Shown here: piece by piece, positions 44,671-56,600 of the stretch
How the letters are laid out: every line of letters begins with the position of its first letter
How positions within the stretch are numbered: the stretch's first letter is position 1
Assembly: GCA_964034945.1 (NCBI GenBank)
Contig: OZ035962.1
Coordinates: 64,878,274 to 64,942,273 of the forward strand
Length of the DNA stretch: 64,000 nt
Source of the DNA: Chrysopilus asiliformis
Lineage: Eukaryota > Arthropoda > Insecta > Diptera > Rhagionidae
Direction of reading: 5' to 3'
Notes under the pieces: generated by a model
What the model saw: the letters and a program-made list of their open reading frames with translations, nothing else
Database searches by the model: none
What the model was told of the DNA's origin: nothing
Translations under genes and position numbers: made by a program

Positions 44671-47600
44671 GGACGGACAGACAGACAGACAGACAGACGG
44701 ACGGACATGCTAAATTCAACTTTTTTTATCATTCTAAACACACTGGTGTAATTCATTTTTTTGTGCGATGACGGGATCTTGGCGTTACAAACGGTAAGGC
44801 AAAGTTAATATACCCTTTGGTTTCACCATACGGGTATAAACAAGACAAAAAGAAACTGTTTCCTGCACTATTTAATTGAATGTGATATTTCCAGAGTACA
44901 ACGGAGACGATTTCTGGTCAATTGACAAACAAAGAAGACTTTTTTGCGAAATAAGAAAATTTTTATTGAAAATGTTCAGGTTTCCAATAACATCCCACCT
45001 TTTTTTATAATTGAACACGCACGGCACACACGCACTTTCTCCACCATTTTCACAGATTTACAAATATTAAAATTACTTTAAAAACTAACAAAACCAAAAA
45101 CTGAACTAAACTAAATAATCACAAAGCGGCTGTCAAATTTATTCACCATTCTGGAATTATACTGAGGTGAATTATTTGTTACGTTTCTTGTGACCCAACG
45201 CCAAGAATATGGAATACTCGGTCAGTCACAAAGAAAGTAACAAGCCGATCGTCTCTAACGAGTTGTGACTTGTGACCAGTCATAATGCCAAAATAGGGCT
45301 GTTAGTTTTGTATATTATTGAATATAACTTTATCGATAATGTAAGTTAATGAAGCTATAATTAATAATGTCCTTTTGTTTTATTACAATCCTTAACTATA
45401 TTTTTGTGTGTGGTTAATAATTCAAAAAAAGTAGTGTCGGGGCTAAAATTAACAAAATCATGGGGCAAGAATTAACAATATAATGTCATAGACATAGAGT
45501 AAGAATTCTCATACTGTGTTTTTATAGATACAAATTATGTACAAGAAAGCTTCGCTGAAACCTTTTTTTTAGATAATAATAATTGTTTTTGTTTTTTAAA
45601 ACGACTTCATTTTTTTTTGTTAATTTATGTTCCTTGAAAAGGATATTTATTTTGTTTATTTTATTAGTTTTTGTGATAAAGAATATATTTGAATTTAAAA
45701 GGATATTGTTTATTTTATAATTTTTGTGAAAAAAAAAAATCTTTTCTTGAAATTATTTCCATGTTAAAACTTATGTTAATACTAACCCCATCACTGTTAA
45801 AACTAGCCCCATGACCGGGTTTAGTTTTAACAGATAACATTTTTTCATAAAAATGATTTTTTTTTCATATATTGACTACCTGGTTGAAACTTTTTTATTT
45901 GTTATGAATTATGATACCTGAATAATTACAGTATGGCTAGATATATCAAAAATGTTACTTGTTAAAAAATATGACCCAATTTTCAAAATTTGTTAATACT
46001 AGCTCCGGTCTCCCCTACTTGCAATGGTAAGGTAATTTGCTCTAGTTTCATGGACATAAACTCTTTTTTGGCGGGGAGCTGCAGGGGCATGGTCGCTTGC
46101 CATCTTAGACGCAATGATTTTTCTGCATGGATAGTTGCGTTTCTCGAAAAGGCAGGGCCAGATTTTGGAACAGGCAAAATCGGACCATTCCTCCGATTTT
46201 TCCTGTACAAAATCGGACCACAAATATATTTTTTTATAAAATTTTTGTCAGCCTTCATATAGAGTATTGGACGATTAGCTTTTATTATGTTTTTCATTCC
46301 AATATATCATTGACTTAACTGTCAAGTTGCACGTAATGTGATAGATAACAAACAGAAAATATAACAAAAGCTATAATTGCCAATCTGGCAATTATTGAAA
46401 ACCCGTATGGTGATATGGCATTGTTCGAAGTTTAAGTGAACGGAGAACAGTTGTATAAAAATTCGACTTTGAAGTCAAACTTCTCAATAAGATTTTTTAA
46501 AATCTATCCCAATCGGATTTTGATGTATGGAAGTTTTATATAGAATCATACCCTAAATAACTTTTGTTCTTGCACTTTTTTCATAAGATGCACCGTTTTT
46601 GAGATATTCGCAAAAAACGTTTTCGTTCGTATTGGGGACGGACAGACGGACGGACATGCAAAATTCAATTTTTTTATCATACTAAACACAAATTTAATAT
46701 ACCCTTTGGTTTACCATACGGGTATAGAAATTGAACTAAAGCCCGTTTTGATCATAACTGGCTTAGATTAGTGTAAAACCAAAATATAAGATCAATCGTC
46801 AAACTGTACAGAAAGAAAGAGAATTTTATGTGTATAGAAGATTGATGTTTCAATGAGAATAAAGATAACGGTAATTAATAAAGGGATTTGTTGTAATAAA
46901 TTTGAACCCACAAAAGCCATATTTACGCGTTTTATCCAAAATGCAATATACAGTGCAACCTTGTTAGTCCGGACCTCCAGTAATCCGAATTATTCAATAA
47001 TTCGGATAAGCTAATTCATTGCATTATGCATATTGTAATCCGGATTTGAACTATTTTGGTAATCCGGATTCACAGAATGACAGTAATTTTGTAGGCATTC
47101 TGGCCAAGGAAAATATACAGGGGGTTTCACACCCCATTTTAGAGCTATTTGGAGCCCACCGGGTGATTCTTCGGTAGGCATCTGTCATTCCTGTCTCTAG
47201 CAATAACCAAATTTATTCATGTGATTTCGAAGTATTTTAAAATGCCACCGAAAGATCACATAAAACATTGTCTCTGGCCGAGAAAAACACCATTTTGGAA
47301 ACTGGTCAAGGGAGATAGTGGTAAGGCATTAGCTAGAGAATTCCAAGTAGAAACTGCAGCCATATCGGACGTCAAAAAGAACAGAGGATCAATTAACAGA
47401 AGTATAGATCGAGGAATGGATCAATGGAAATGAAAACTTGCTGCCTCTAGAAGACGTGTGTAACGAAGAAGAGTAAGGTCTTGAAGTGGTTGAAATGAGA
47501 GGTAGTATTAAACATATAGTCATCATCGACAGCTTCAGTGTATGTCTTGTCTACAATGGGTGGAAGAAAATCAAGCGGCATTACAAGACACCCTTGCTAT

Positions 47601-50600
47601 AAGGAGATTAAGGGAGTCTGCAGTCATTTTACAAACTAAAAAAACTGTAAAACAAACTAATATTACTGAGTTTTTTAATAAACAGTTTTGTTTTTTTATG
47701 ATATCTTGTCTTCAACAATAAAATATATTTCTTGGATGTACTGGGAGTCTGTTTCGTAACTTTTACAGCAATATCATAAAGTTCTTCGGTAATCCGGATA
47801 TTTCGATAGTACGGATCACCTCCGTTTTAATTGATCCGAACTAACGGGGTTACACTGTATATGGAAAATCGTACTGATAATGTCGAGGACGAGATAGAAA
47901 TTTTGGAGACTTGTACTTATTAAATTGTGATAAATGATTTTCGATATATCTAACTAAGGGCTTATTTGTCGGATTCGAATATGATTAGTTTCCCTCGAAA
48001 CTATTTAAGTATTGGATTTGTCACGGCAAGCTATTGGACATTTTTGAAACAAATTCTTGTAGAAACAATTTGACAAAGAAAAAGGGCTGTCCAAACAATA
48101 GGTTTTTAAAAAATAATTTCCAGGAGCAAAAGATAAAGAGATAGAGAGCGATGCCTTGTTTATATTTTACTTACCTAGTTGCATTATAGGACAAGAAAAA
48201 AAAACTCTTTCCAATCCCACTTCAGAGGTAAAAGCCTTATCTGCGTCACTCATTGAGATAAAGTGTAGAAAAACTTATACCACTCAAAAGGTCGAAAACG
48301 ACCCGCTTGGCTCAAATAATCCATGCGAGATTTCTCACTTACACAGATGCCACTTATCCAGGTTCGACTGTACAACAATTTTATTGTTTTTCGCAAAATA
48401 ACATTTGTTTTTGTACATGATCACTGAACACCTTTCAGAAAACCGATTTAGCTCAAAGAGTTGGTATCGTCTGAATTTTTTCATATTTACCAAATATATG
48501 GTTACTCACCATTGTAATATTCCAACCGTGGATGACTTTAAAATACGTTGGAGCCTGAGTCATAAGTGTGAAAAGACCCCAAATTCCTCCAAATTGCGCA
48601 ATCACGTTCATCCATACGTCCTTTGATTTTAAAATATTCCTCCAAGGTGTTGCAGCTTTCGTGTATTGAATAGAAGCACCCAAAGATTTTTCAATATAAT
48701 TTCTTTCCTTATCGGAGATGTGTGGATGCTGTGCTGGAGTGTCATAGACAAATAAAGCCCAACAAACAAACCATATGCTTCCGAATAATCCACAAAAATG
48801 AAATACATATTCCCATGATAGCCAAGACATTATAAATCCAAAAAGTGGGTAAAAAGCTGCAATTCCAATTGAACTACCAAGATAAGCAGTAACGAATTTG
48901 CTGCGCTCATTAGGAGGTATCCATTGTCCCGTCATGTGGTGCATAGCCGGCCATGCCAAACCCTAAAAAAATGTGAATATATTGTTAAATTTTTTCTTGA
49001 AATAGGTACCTATGTTAAAATTACACTTATTAATCCTTGAATAACTCGATAGCAAATCAGCATTTTATAATCCCAGTAAGAGATCACAGGAATGAGAAAG
49101 CACATCCAGCATCCGATAACATTTGATAAGCCAAATACCAATTTCGTGCCATATTTTTTTGCTAGAATTCCGCCTGGTATTTGTGTTACCCAATGTATCC
49201 AAAAGAATGATCCTAACACTAATCCTTGTTGATACTCGTTCCAATGAAAGCCTTTATCTTCATATTTAATCTGTTTTTTTGTGAAAGAAAATTATCAGAT
49301 TCCAAGATAATATGATCACGTTCCAAACATCTGATAATAGAAATCCAATGATTGTTCCGTGATTTTGTTTGCTTGTTTGTTACCAACACAAATTTTCAGT
49401 AAATATTTGTAAATAAATATTTAAATTAAAAATTTGAACAAGATTTTATATTTCTATTGGATGCAAGTTTGACATAAAATTTTAACAACATTTTATTTTT
49501 CTGTTGGTTGATCCATCAGAATTTCGTAAGCAAAGCGTTTATGTTAAATTGGCGTAAACTCTTAACAGAAATATAAAAGCTTACTTCTTTCATGGGCTCT
49601 AATTGTTTGCTAGGAACGGAATTTCATAAAAATTTGATAATATCGTGCCATTTACTTCTTTTTGTACTTAAAATTACATGCATTATGAATTTTTTTAAAG
49701 TGTAACCAAAGATTAGATAACTAAAGATAAGCAACATAAGAATTTTTCATTGAACTTTTAAAATGTATGGAAAATACTGTAAAGTTATGAATGTCAATCA
49801 AGTAATGCAAGCAATTTAAATACTTTTATTGATATTTTGACAGTTGAGCGTCAAAATATAATGGAAAATAAATCGTTTTGCAAGGCGTGATCACATTCCA
49901 TTATTTTGAGCCCCCAAAATTTGTTTTCGTTTTCTTATCTTTATCTACCTAATCTTTGGTGTAATCGTATTTTATTTTGATTTGCCTTTTCCTAACACAT
50001 TGGTAAGGGATCTCTATCCACCGGTTAAAAAACATTACCTAATGGATTCGGATTTTAAAAAAAGTGTACTTGTAATATATTAACTGTTTTTTTCAGTGAT
50101 CCCATCAGAGATCCCTATAAATTCTTATAAAAAGTTGTAACCCAAGTTGTATCGGGATCATGATCTGGTCTGTATCTGAGTTATTGGGAAATAAAAAACT
50201 TCCCTCAATGCGTGTCACAGCTTTCTGCCTTTTGTTTCATAAGTGTGTTAATAGTTGCGTTTTTTTAATGTTCTGAATCCGTTCAGCACCACCTTTTTAT
50301 CTCGAACAGCGTTTGGAACAAAGGGAAATTTTATACGGTAATGTACGGTAATGAAATGCTGCTAACTTCAACGTAATAATTTTGACATTTTATTTTCAAT
50401 TGAGGATTTTCTGTTGGTGGTTGGTAGATCCTGCGTGACAGTTAAAGGCCGCCCTCCATTACCATGACTTTTCCCAACTGCAGAAAAATAGAGACACATT
50501 TATGTGAAGATACCTTGGCGAGAAAGGGAGATAAGAATCAACTGCAAAAATTTGTCGGCAACTGCAAGAATAATTTCCCCTGTTTTTTTTATGGCGAGTT

Positions 50601-53600
50601 TATGGCGATTTCTACTACAATCACACATTGTCCCTGTAAGTGAATAGTAAGCACGGACACATTCAAACTCTTATTATAGCGTGATGTCATTTTTCTCCTT
50701 CGCATGCATAGTCAAAAGCTTTGTTACCATGCCAATTTGAACATTATATTCATAGCATAAGGTTTGATATGATTGCTATAATGTTGTTAAACTGGAAGGG
50801 AAAGCGTTTATACTTGTATTCAGTCATTCCTATTTAGATCTATATAAGTCTATCTTGCTCTAGTTTTCTGCATTTTTTTGCAGTTACAGAAGTCATGGTA
50901 ATGGAGGAAAGCCTTAAATAATTTTAAACATGGGAGTTAGCGAATCGTGAGTACAAAATAAAATTAAAAGTACTTTTTTAATAGATTTTGTTTTAAAGTG
51001 TACGCCGTATATGGCAGAATATTGGAACTAAAGCACTGCTGGATTATTACTCTCTCCGCCTGGAAAGAAGAATTTGAAAATTCAAGAAGAAAGAAATTTG
51101 CTTTCCAGAATGTGTTCGAAGATTTGACATCTTTAAATATTTTAGTAATGTCTTGTACATTTAAGATGAAATATTTACTTATATGTTATTTTTAATCAAC
51201 CTAGACTGCAACAAACTACTGTTGGGGCGCTCGAAAACAAAATGAAGAGTCTTTTTTGCGCGTATAAATCTGCAAAGGACAACTAGTCAAGAACGGTCGC
51301 AGCGCCAGCGGTTTATCCATTTATGTGACAGGCTTATTTACATGTGCATTCATTTTAGTCAGTACAAAATAAAACCAAAATAATCAAAGCTGTGTTTTTT
51401 TTTTAAATTTATGTAACTCGAATGATAATTTCGATAAACGCAACGTAAAACGAAACGAATTAACTTCGCATTTTTTAACAGAAGTCTCGGATTTAAATGA
51501 ATTATTTTTCCTATATATGACATAATTTGAAAAAATACAACAGTAACGGCCTACTGATGTAACCAAAGTGAAGTCAGTTGCGATTGAATTCGATGAAATT
51601 TCCCATTTACTCTGGATCGTTTTTTTAATGTTCTATGTTTTAGAACATTAAAAAACGCAACTAATATAGAATACTATTTCCATTACAGTAGGGTTATTAT
51701 CTGAAAATTATCTAGCGGCGAGAATCTTGCTTTTATTATTACGCGACGATTCTTTTTAACTTAACCTAATAACAAAAATAAAATCCATCATAAATCCCCA
51801 TATGTTTCATTAACAGGGATGGCAAAGGAAAAACGAAAATCAAATTTTTCTTTCGTTACATTATTTTGCTTTGTAACGATAAAAAAATTTATTTCGTTAC
51901 GTTATAACGTTATTATTTCGTTACACATTGTATTGAAACTGAAAACTAAAAAAAATTGCACTTAAATAATAGTGTATTTATTACAAAGTAATTCAGTTCA
52001 GTTTCCATAAAAATAAATTCTATAAAAAAATTAATAAAACTTAACAAAACACAAATAAAATAAAAAAAATCTAGAATGGTAATTTTTAAGTTAAAAAATT
52101 ATTTAAAAAAAACTTAAAAGACAAAAAAATCGTACAAAAGATTTGTTCTTTAAAAAAATTTGCCAAAAAAAAAATACTTTTTTTGTGTCAATATCAAAGA
52201 TTCTGAATTTTAGGCTATTTTGACGACGCTGATTTTGAGTTGGACTTTGTTTTCGTTAGATTAACTCTACTTCTGGAAATATTTTCGATACCAAAAAGTT
52301 GCTTAAATGATTTTCTTTTTCGTATCTCCAGAAATAGACTGAATCTGACCAAATCAAAGTCCAATTTAGAATCGATATATGATTAAAAATACTACCCCAA
52401 TATTTATAATTATATTTTATGCAGGTGGTAGGTCTCTGGGGTTATACTTGTTGAACTTATCACAAAAAAATAACAAAAAATAAAATAAAGCAAAAATAAT
52501 TAAATAGCGAAAAAACGAAAACATTTTTTCGGTTTTCATTACGCTTTTCGTTATTGTAACGGAATTAAATTTCTATAACGTTGAGACCGGATTATATGCA
52601 ACTTGAAAAAGTTAACAAGGAAAGATTTCGAAGTGTACGCCTCCGATTTTGATGAAACTCGGATATCTTGTAGAGGCACGAAAAATAAGGATAATAAGGA
52701 AAAATAAGGGACACATATTTTTTTATATCTGCTTTTTTCGTGTTTCTGATTTTTAGCATTTGCATATAATCCGGTCTCTAGTTATAACGTAATTTTGAGG
52801 AAAAACCCGGAGTTTTTTCCTGCCTGTTCTTTAATGATCCATACAGTTCTTTGATGGGATCACTAAAAACAGGTATTAACTTTTCCATCATATTTTCTAC
52901 TTTGTCTCTGCCAGATTATTAACACCAACATTTACCTTACAATATTTATGATTACAAGTCAGGGAATTGTTTATGGCTTTACAAATTAAGGATCTCAGAA
53001 ATTTTCAGGTATGTTTCCAAGGGGAATTGGCTTTTGAAAATTTTAATTTTCAACCGACTGTAAATTTCTAAATTCTTTTTATTTCTGCCATGTTTCGGAA
53101 ATTTTTTTGTCGGATCATCCTAGAAGCTATACCTTGATTAACCAATCGAAAAAGTCAAAAATACTGCATAAAACAGCGAAATAAATGAAAGCAAAAGCGG
53201 TTAGTGTAATGTTATTTTTTTTGGACTAATTGAAATCTATACATATGTATATTGCTCGAAGAAAATAACTGCCAGACAGAGAGAAGCTGTTATAAATTTG
53301 ATATGTAATCAAAAGTGCGAAAAAATTGCTGAAACACCACACTTTGGTCTAGAGAGAATACTTTATAATGTTTATAATACAAAAAAATGTCACTACCTTG
53401 CTTGAATTCAGTTAAAATTTGCAAAACAGCAACCAAAAATAACTTTGATATATTTTTTTATGTTTTCATATTCTGTAATAGATTTATATTAAGATGTACT
53501 AAATTTCACTTGGTAAATCATATTACAGAATGGTTCAAAGTTGAAGCGGAAATGAATAGGCGAGAAATCTCGTGCATGACTTTCGCCCCCGCGTTTCAGA

Positions 53601-56600
53601 TTCAATACAGCTTCAGAAGTCTCATGGCTGACGCGACATAAAGACTGAGAATTCGTTTCTATGAGCCGAGCATGCATATGATACAGGCACACTAAAGCAT
53701 CGCAGAGTGCAGTCATATAAATTTGGACTGTTGTATGGACGGCAAAACCTACCAAATCGTTGTTCGGAATTACTCTTCATTACATTACTATGTGATAGAA
53801 CTTACGAAAAGGTTAACTGTTAAACGATCTGTACTACTGTGCTCACTTTTTGACATTCATCATCAAAACAGATAATTAGAATTGGGCGCGTTAGGCCGGT
53901 GCTATGTTGGCAGTTTTTTCAATGTAGGACAGGTATAAATGCGTTCTATTTTAGCAACGCCTGCCAGCTTAAAGCTAGAACCTGAATCGTACGTCGATGT
54001 ACGTCGATGTACGTACGTCGATCTGTCATGTGTCCGTCACGTTGACAGTTCGAGTAGAATCAACGGGCTGCTTTGAGTACTCCCCGAATGATACGTTTTC
54101 CGATGCGGCAACCGCATAGAGTAGATCGAATTTCTACTTTTACATGCGGCAACGCACGGAAATGTCATTTCGCAAAAAAGTTTGTTTACGATTTAAGCAA
54201 TTTAAGTATGGAACAAATTGAAAGTAATTGTTTCGACGATAAACTAATAGAAGAAGTGCAAAACAATGAATTAACTCCAGATTCGTTGCCGTACCCAACT
54301 GTCACTGCATCGAACTGTCAACCGGACGCACGCATGACGGACGCATCGACTTACGATTCAGGTTCTAGCTTAACAGCGGTATTTTTACACAGCTAGCTCT
54401 TGGCGCTGCCATATAGACCGAGTTTATCTCGCATGCCCATTCCAGTTTGGTAACACTCAATTAGTCAAGTGACCAAATAAGTTACGGTATATGCCGGAGA
54501 GCATTCAAAATATGTTTATCTGTCATTGTCTGTTAAATCAAACTGGAAATATTTGTCTCTGCTAATAACCAACGTTCTTTGGTCACTGCGATTTTTTTTT
54601 ATTGACATTTGATTTTAAAAAGGTAGAAATTCTCCACGAAGTTACGAAGACACAAAATATGAAGTTAGGTTTCATACAACTAGCTACGCTAACCCAGTTG
54701 ATATTCACTAAATGGAAGATTTTAACCGAGTCATGTACTTGGTGTATAGCTCGAGACCAATTTAGTGATTTCACCGATTTGGTACTTCGAGATAAACGCG
54801 GTAATAGTTGCAAATTTAACTCATTTGTTAGTTAAATTTTTACTTTAAACTTTCCTTTTGGCCCTGTGGATTTTTTTTCTGATTTTTTGATCCTTTGTGG
54901 CTTGTTCATGCTATAAATTGCAAAAATTGTACATTGGCAGTGCAACTTATTTCGGTCTAAATGCGCTCATTGACGCGTATGAAGTGAGACTAATCTACAA
55001 GATACCCCACATATTTCATTACATTCAGAAAGATGCACGGTTTGATGCAAATTACACCCCAGCATACCAAATGAATATCATGGGATTTACTAGTGATTCG
55101 TTGACATTCACATGGATGAATGAAACGTTCACTAATGTATTCACCTACGACTCACTAGATGGACCTCTAATGATGTTAGATTTATTCATTTGGGCGAATA
55201 TTAGATGAAGATCAATTTTTATTTTATTTTAAAAGATAAATATGAACAATTTAATACACAATATTTTGTTGCAAATTTCCTTCAATTCAGGTGAGGATTT
55301 ACTTGCTGGTCTGCAGGGAAGCTAGTGAGATAGTCTTTACTTGCTAAATCTAGTATGCAAATTCGGTTCTTCAAAAATTCGAAAAAAAAAATCAGAGCAA
55401 AACCCAAATGTTACACTTTTTCACTTGAATTTAAAGTTGCGAGCCGCTGCAGTAGTAGCCAGCTGACATTTATGCCAAACACATATCTTGATCTTGCTTT
55501 CTCTTCCCGATCGCCTTGTTTCGTATTTTTTTGTAAATGTCATCTGATAGTGTTTTGGCGCGAATTTATTTGATTCTGTCGCGAAGTGAAAAGTAAGTAT
55601 AATAATAAGTTTGAAGTGCAATTTTAATATTAAGTGCCCTTAAAAAAATAAATTCAAGTGTAATAAAGTTTTTTGTAAAATATTCTGTTATATAGTTGCT
55701 TTTCAGGATGATTTCAAGGACTCGTATTATAAGCCGAGAGGCCCACAAAAAATTAATGAAATGCATAACTTCAGTTAATACTGTCATTGGGCGCATTCAC
55801 GAATACTCAACGGTTGAGTAAATCTCAATTAGTTCTCGTGAATGCCTCGATACATTAAACAGCTGATATCTGTCAATCTTGTCATAGACAAATGGAGGGA
55901 AAATTTGTTGTGTGAAAATTGTTAGTTGGAATTATGGAAAACCACTGGTTTTTGGAGTTTTTAGCTGAAGATGATGTTACCACAAACATTGCAACAGATT
56001 CCTGATTTAGTGCAAACATTTTTATTTGCGCATGAAATATTTAAAGGCCGTGAATCGGTGAAAGTGCGGAATGAAAAATTTCTTCAAACGATTGGAAATA
56101 TTTCCATCTCTTGTAAACTAATAAAATGCAACTTATCAGTTTGTAATCTGTGATGCACCTCCGGAGTTTCGAAAATATTATATTCCATATCATTTAATTT
56201 GTAAATTTGATCCAGAAAAGCCATTCTGTTTTTTCAAATATTTTGTTTTTCGAAAAAACGCCAGTTGTTATCGCAGAAAAGTATCGCAGAAATTTTTCGA
56301 TACAAAAAATGGCGTCCGATCAGTGGTTATGATGAGTAAATCTCTCAACAGTTGAGCAAATTTCTCAACTGTTGAGTACCGTGAATGCGCCCATTGAGTT
56401 AAATTTTAATATGTTTTACTGGACGTCTCTGCCTATAACATACTCTATGGCCTACCCTACACACGGCAACTTTAAGCGGCGACTTTTCTAAAGTATAGGC
56501 GAGAGAAGTGAGGGAAGCGGTGCCCCTCACCTCTCTCGCCTATACTTAAGAAAAGTCGCCGCTTAAAGTTGCCGCGTGTAGGGTAGGCCTATCACTTCAT

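Larger units (their letters stand above)
43176..46012. mobile_element. Possible long TIR element enclosing 43.3-45.3 kb insertions
   Basis: Left AGCCGGAGCTTAAATTAACA and right complement (TTGTTAATACTAGCTCCGGT) are inverted over about 20 bp. GGGTAAGAATTAAC / GGGGCAAGAATTAAC words occur inside both halves. If real, the elements at 43346, 44076 and copy D are insertions in it. No target duplication is evident. Confidence 0.35.
46949..47859 (+). mobile_element. Deleted pogo/Tigger-type element with TA TSD
   Basis: Element 46951-47857 (907 bp) has TIRs CAGTGCAACCTTGTTAGTCC and the complement of CAGTGTAACCCCGTTAGTTC, both typical of pogo/Tigger. It is flanked by TA (46949-46950 and 47858-47859). 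Subterminal AATCCGGAT words occur at both sides. It retains both extremities of a transposase gene with the catalytic centre removed. Confidence 0.9.
41525..48509 (-). other. Intron 4 of the SLC17-like gene, packed with mobile elements
   Basis: Nearly 7 kb holding a hAT-like element, three copies of the 600-bp family (all in plus orientation, antisense to the gene), two TIR elements and a pogo relic. Donor GTGAGT and acceptor CTTTTAG are intact, so the insertions have not hit the splice sites. Confidence 0.85.
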
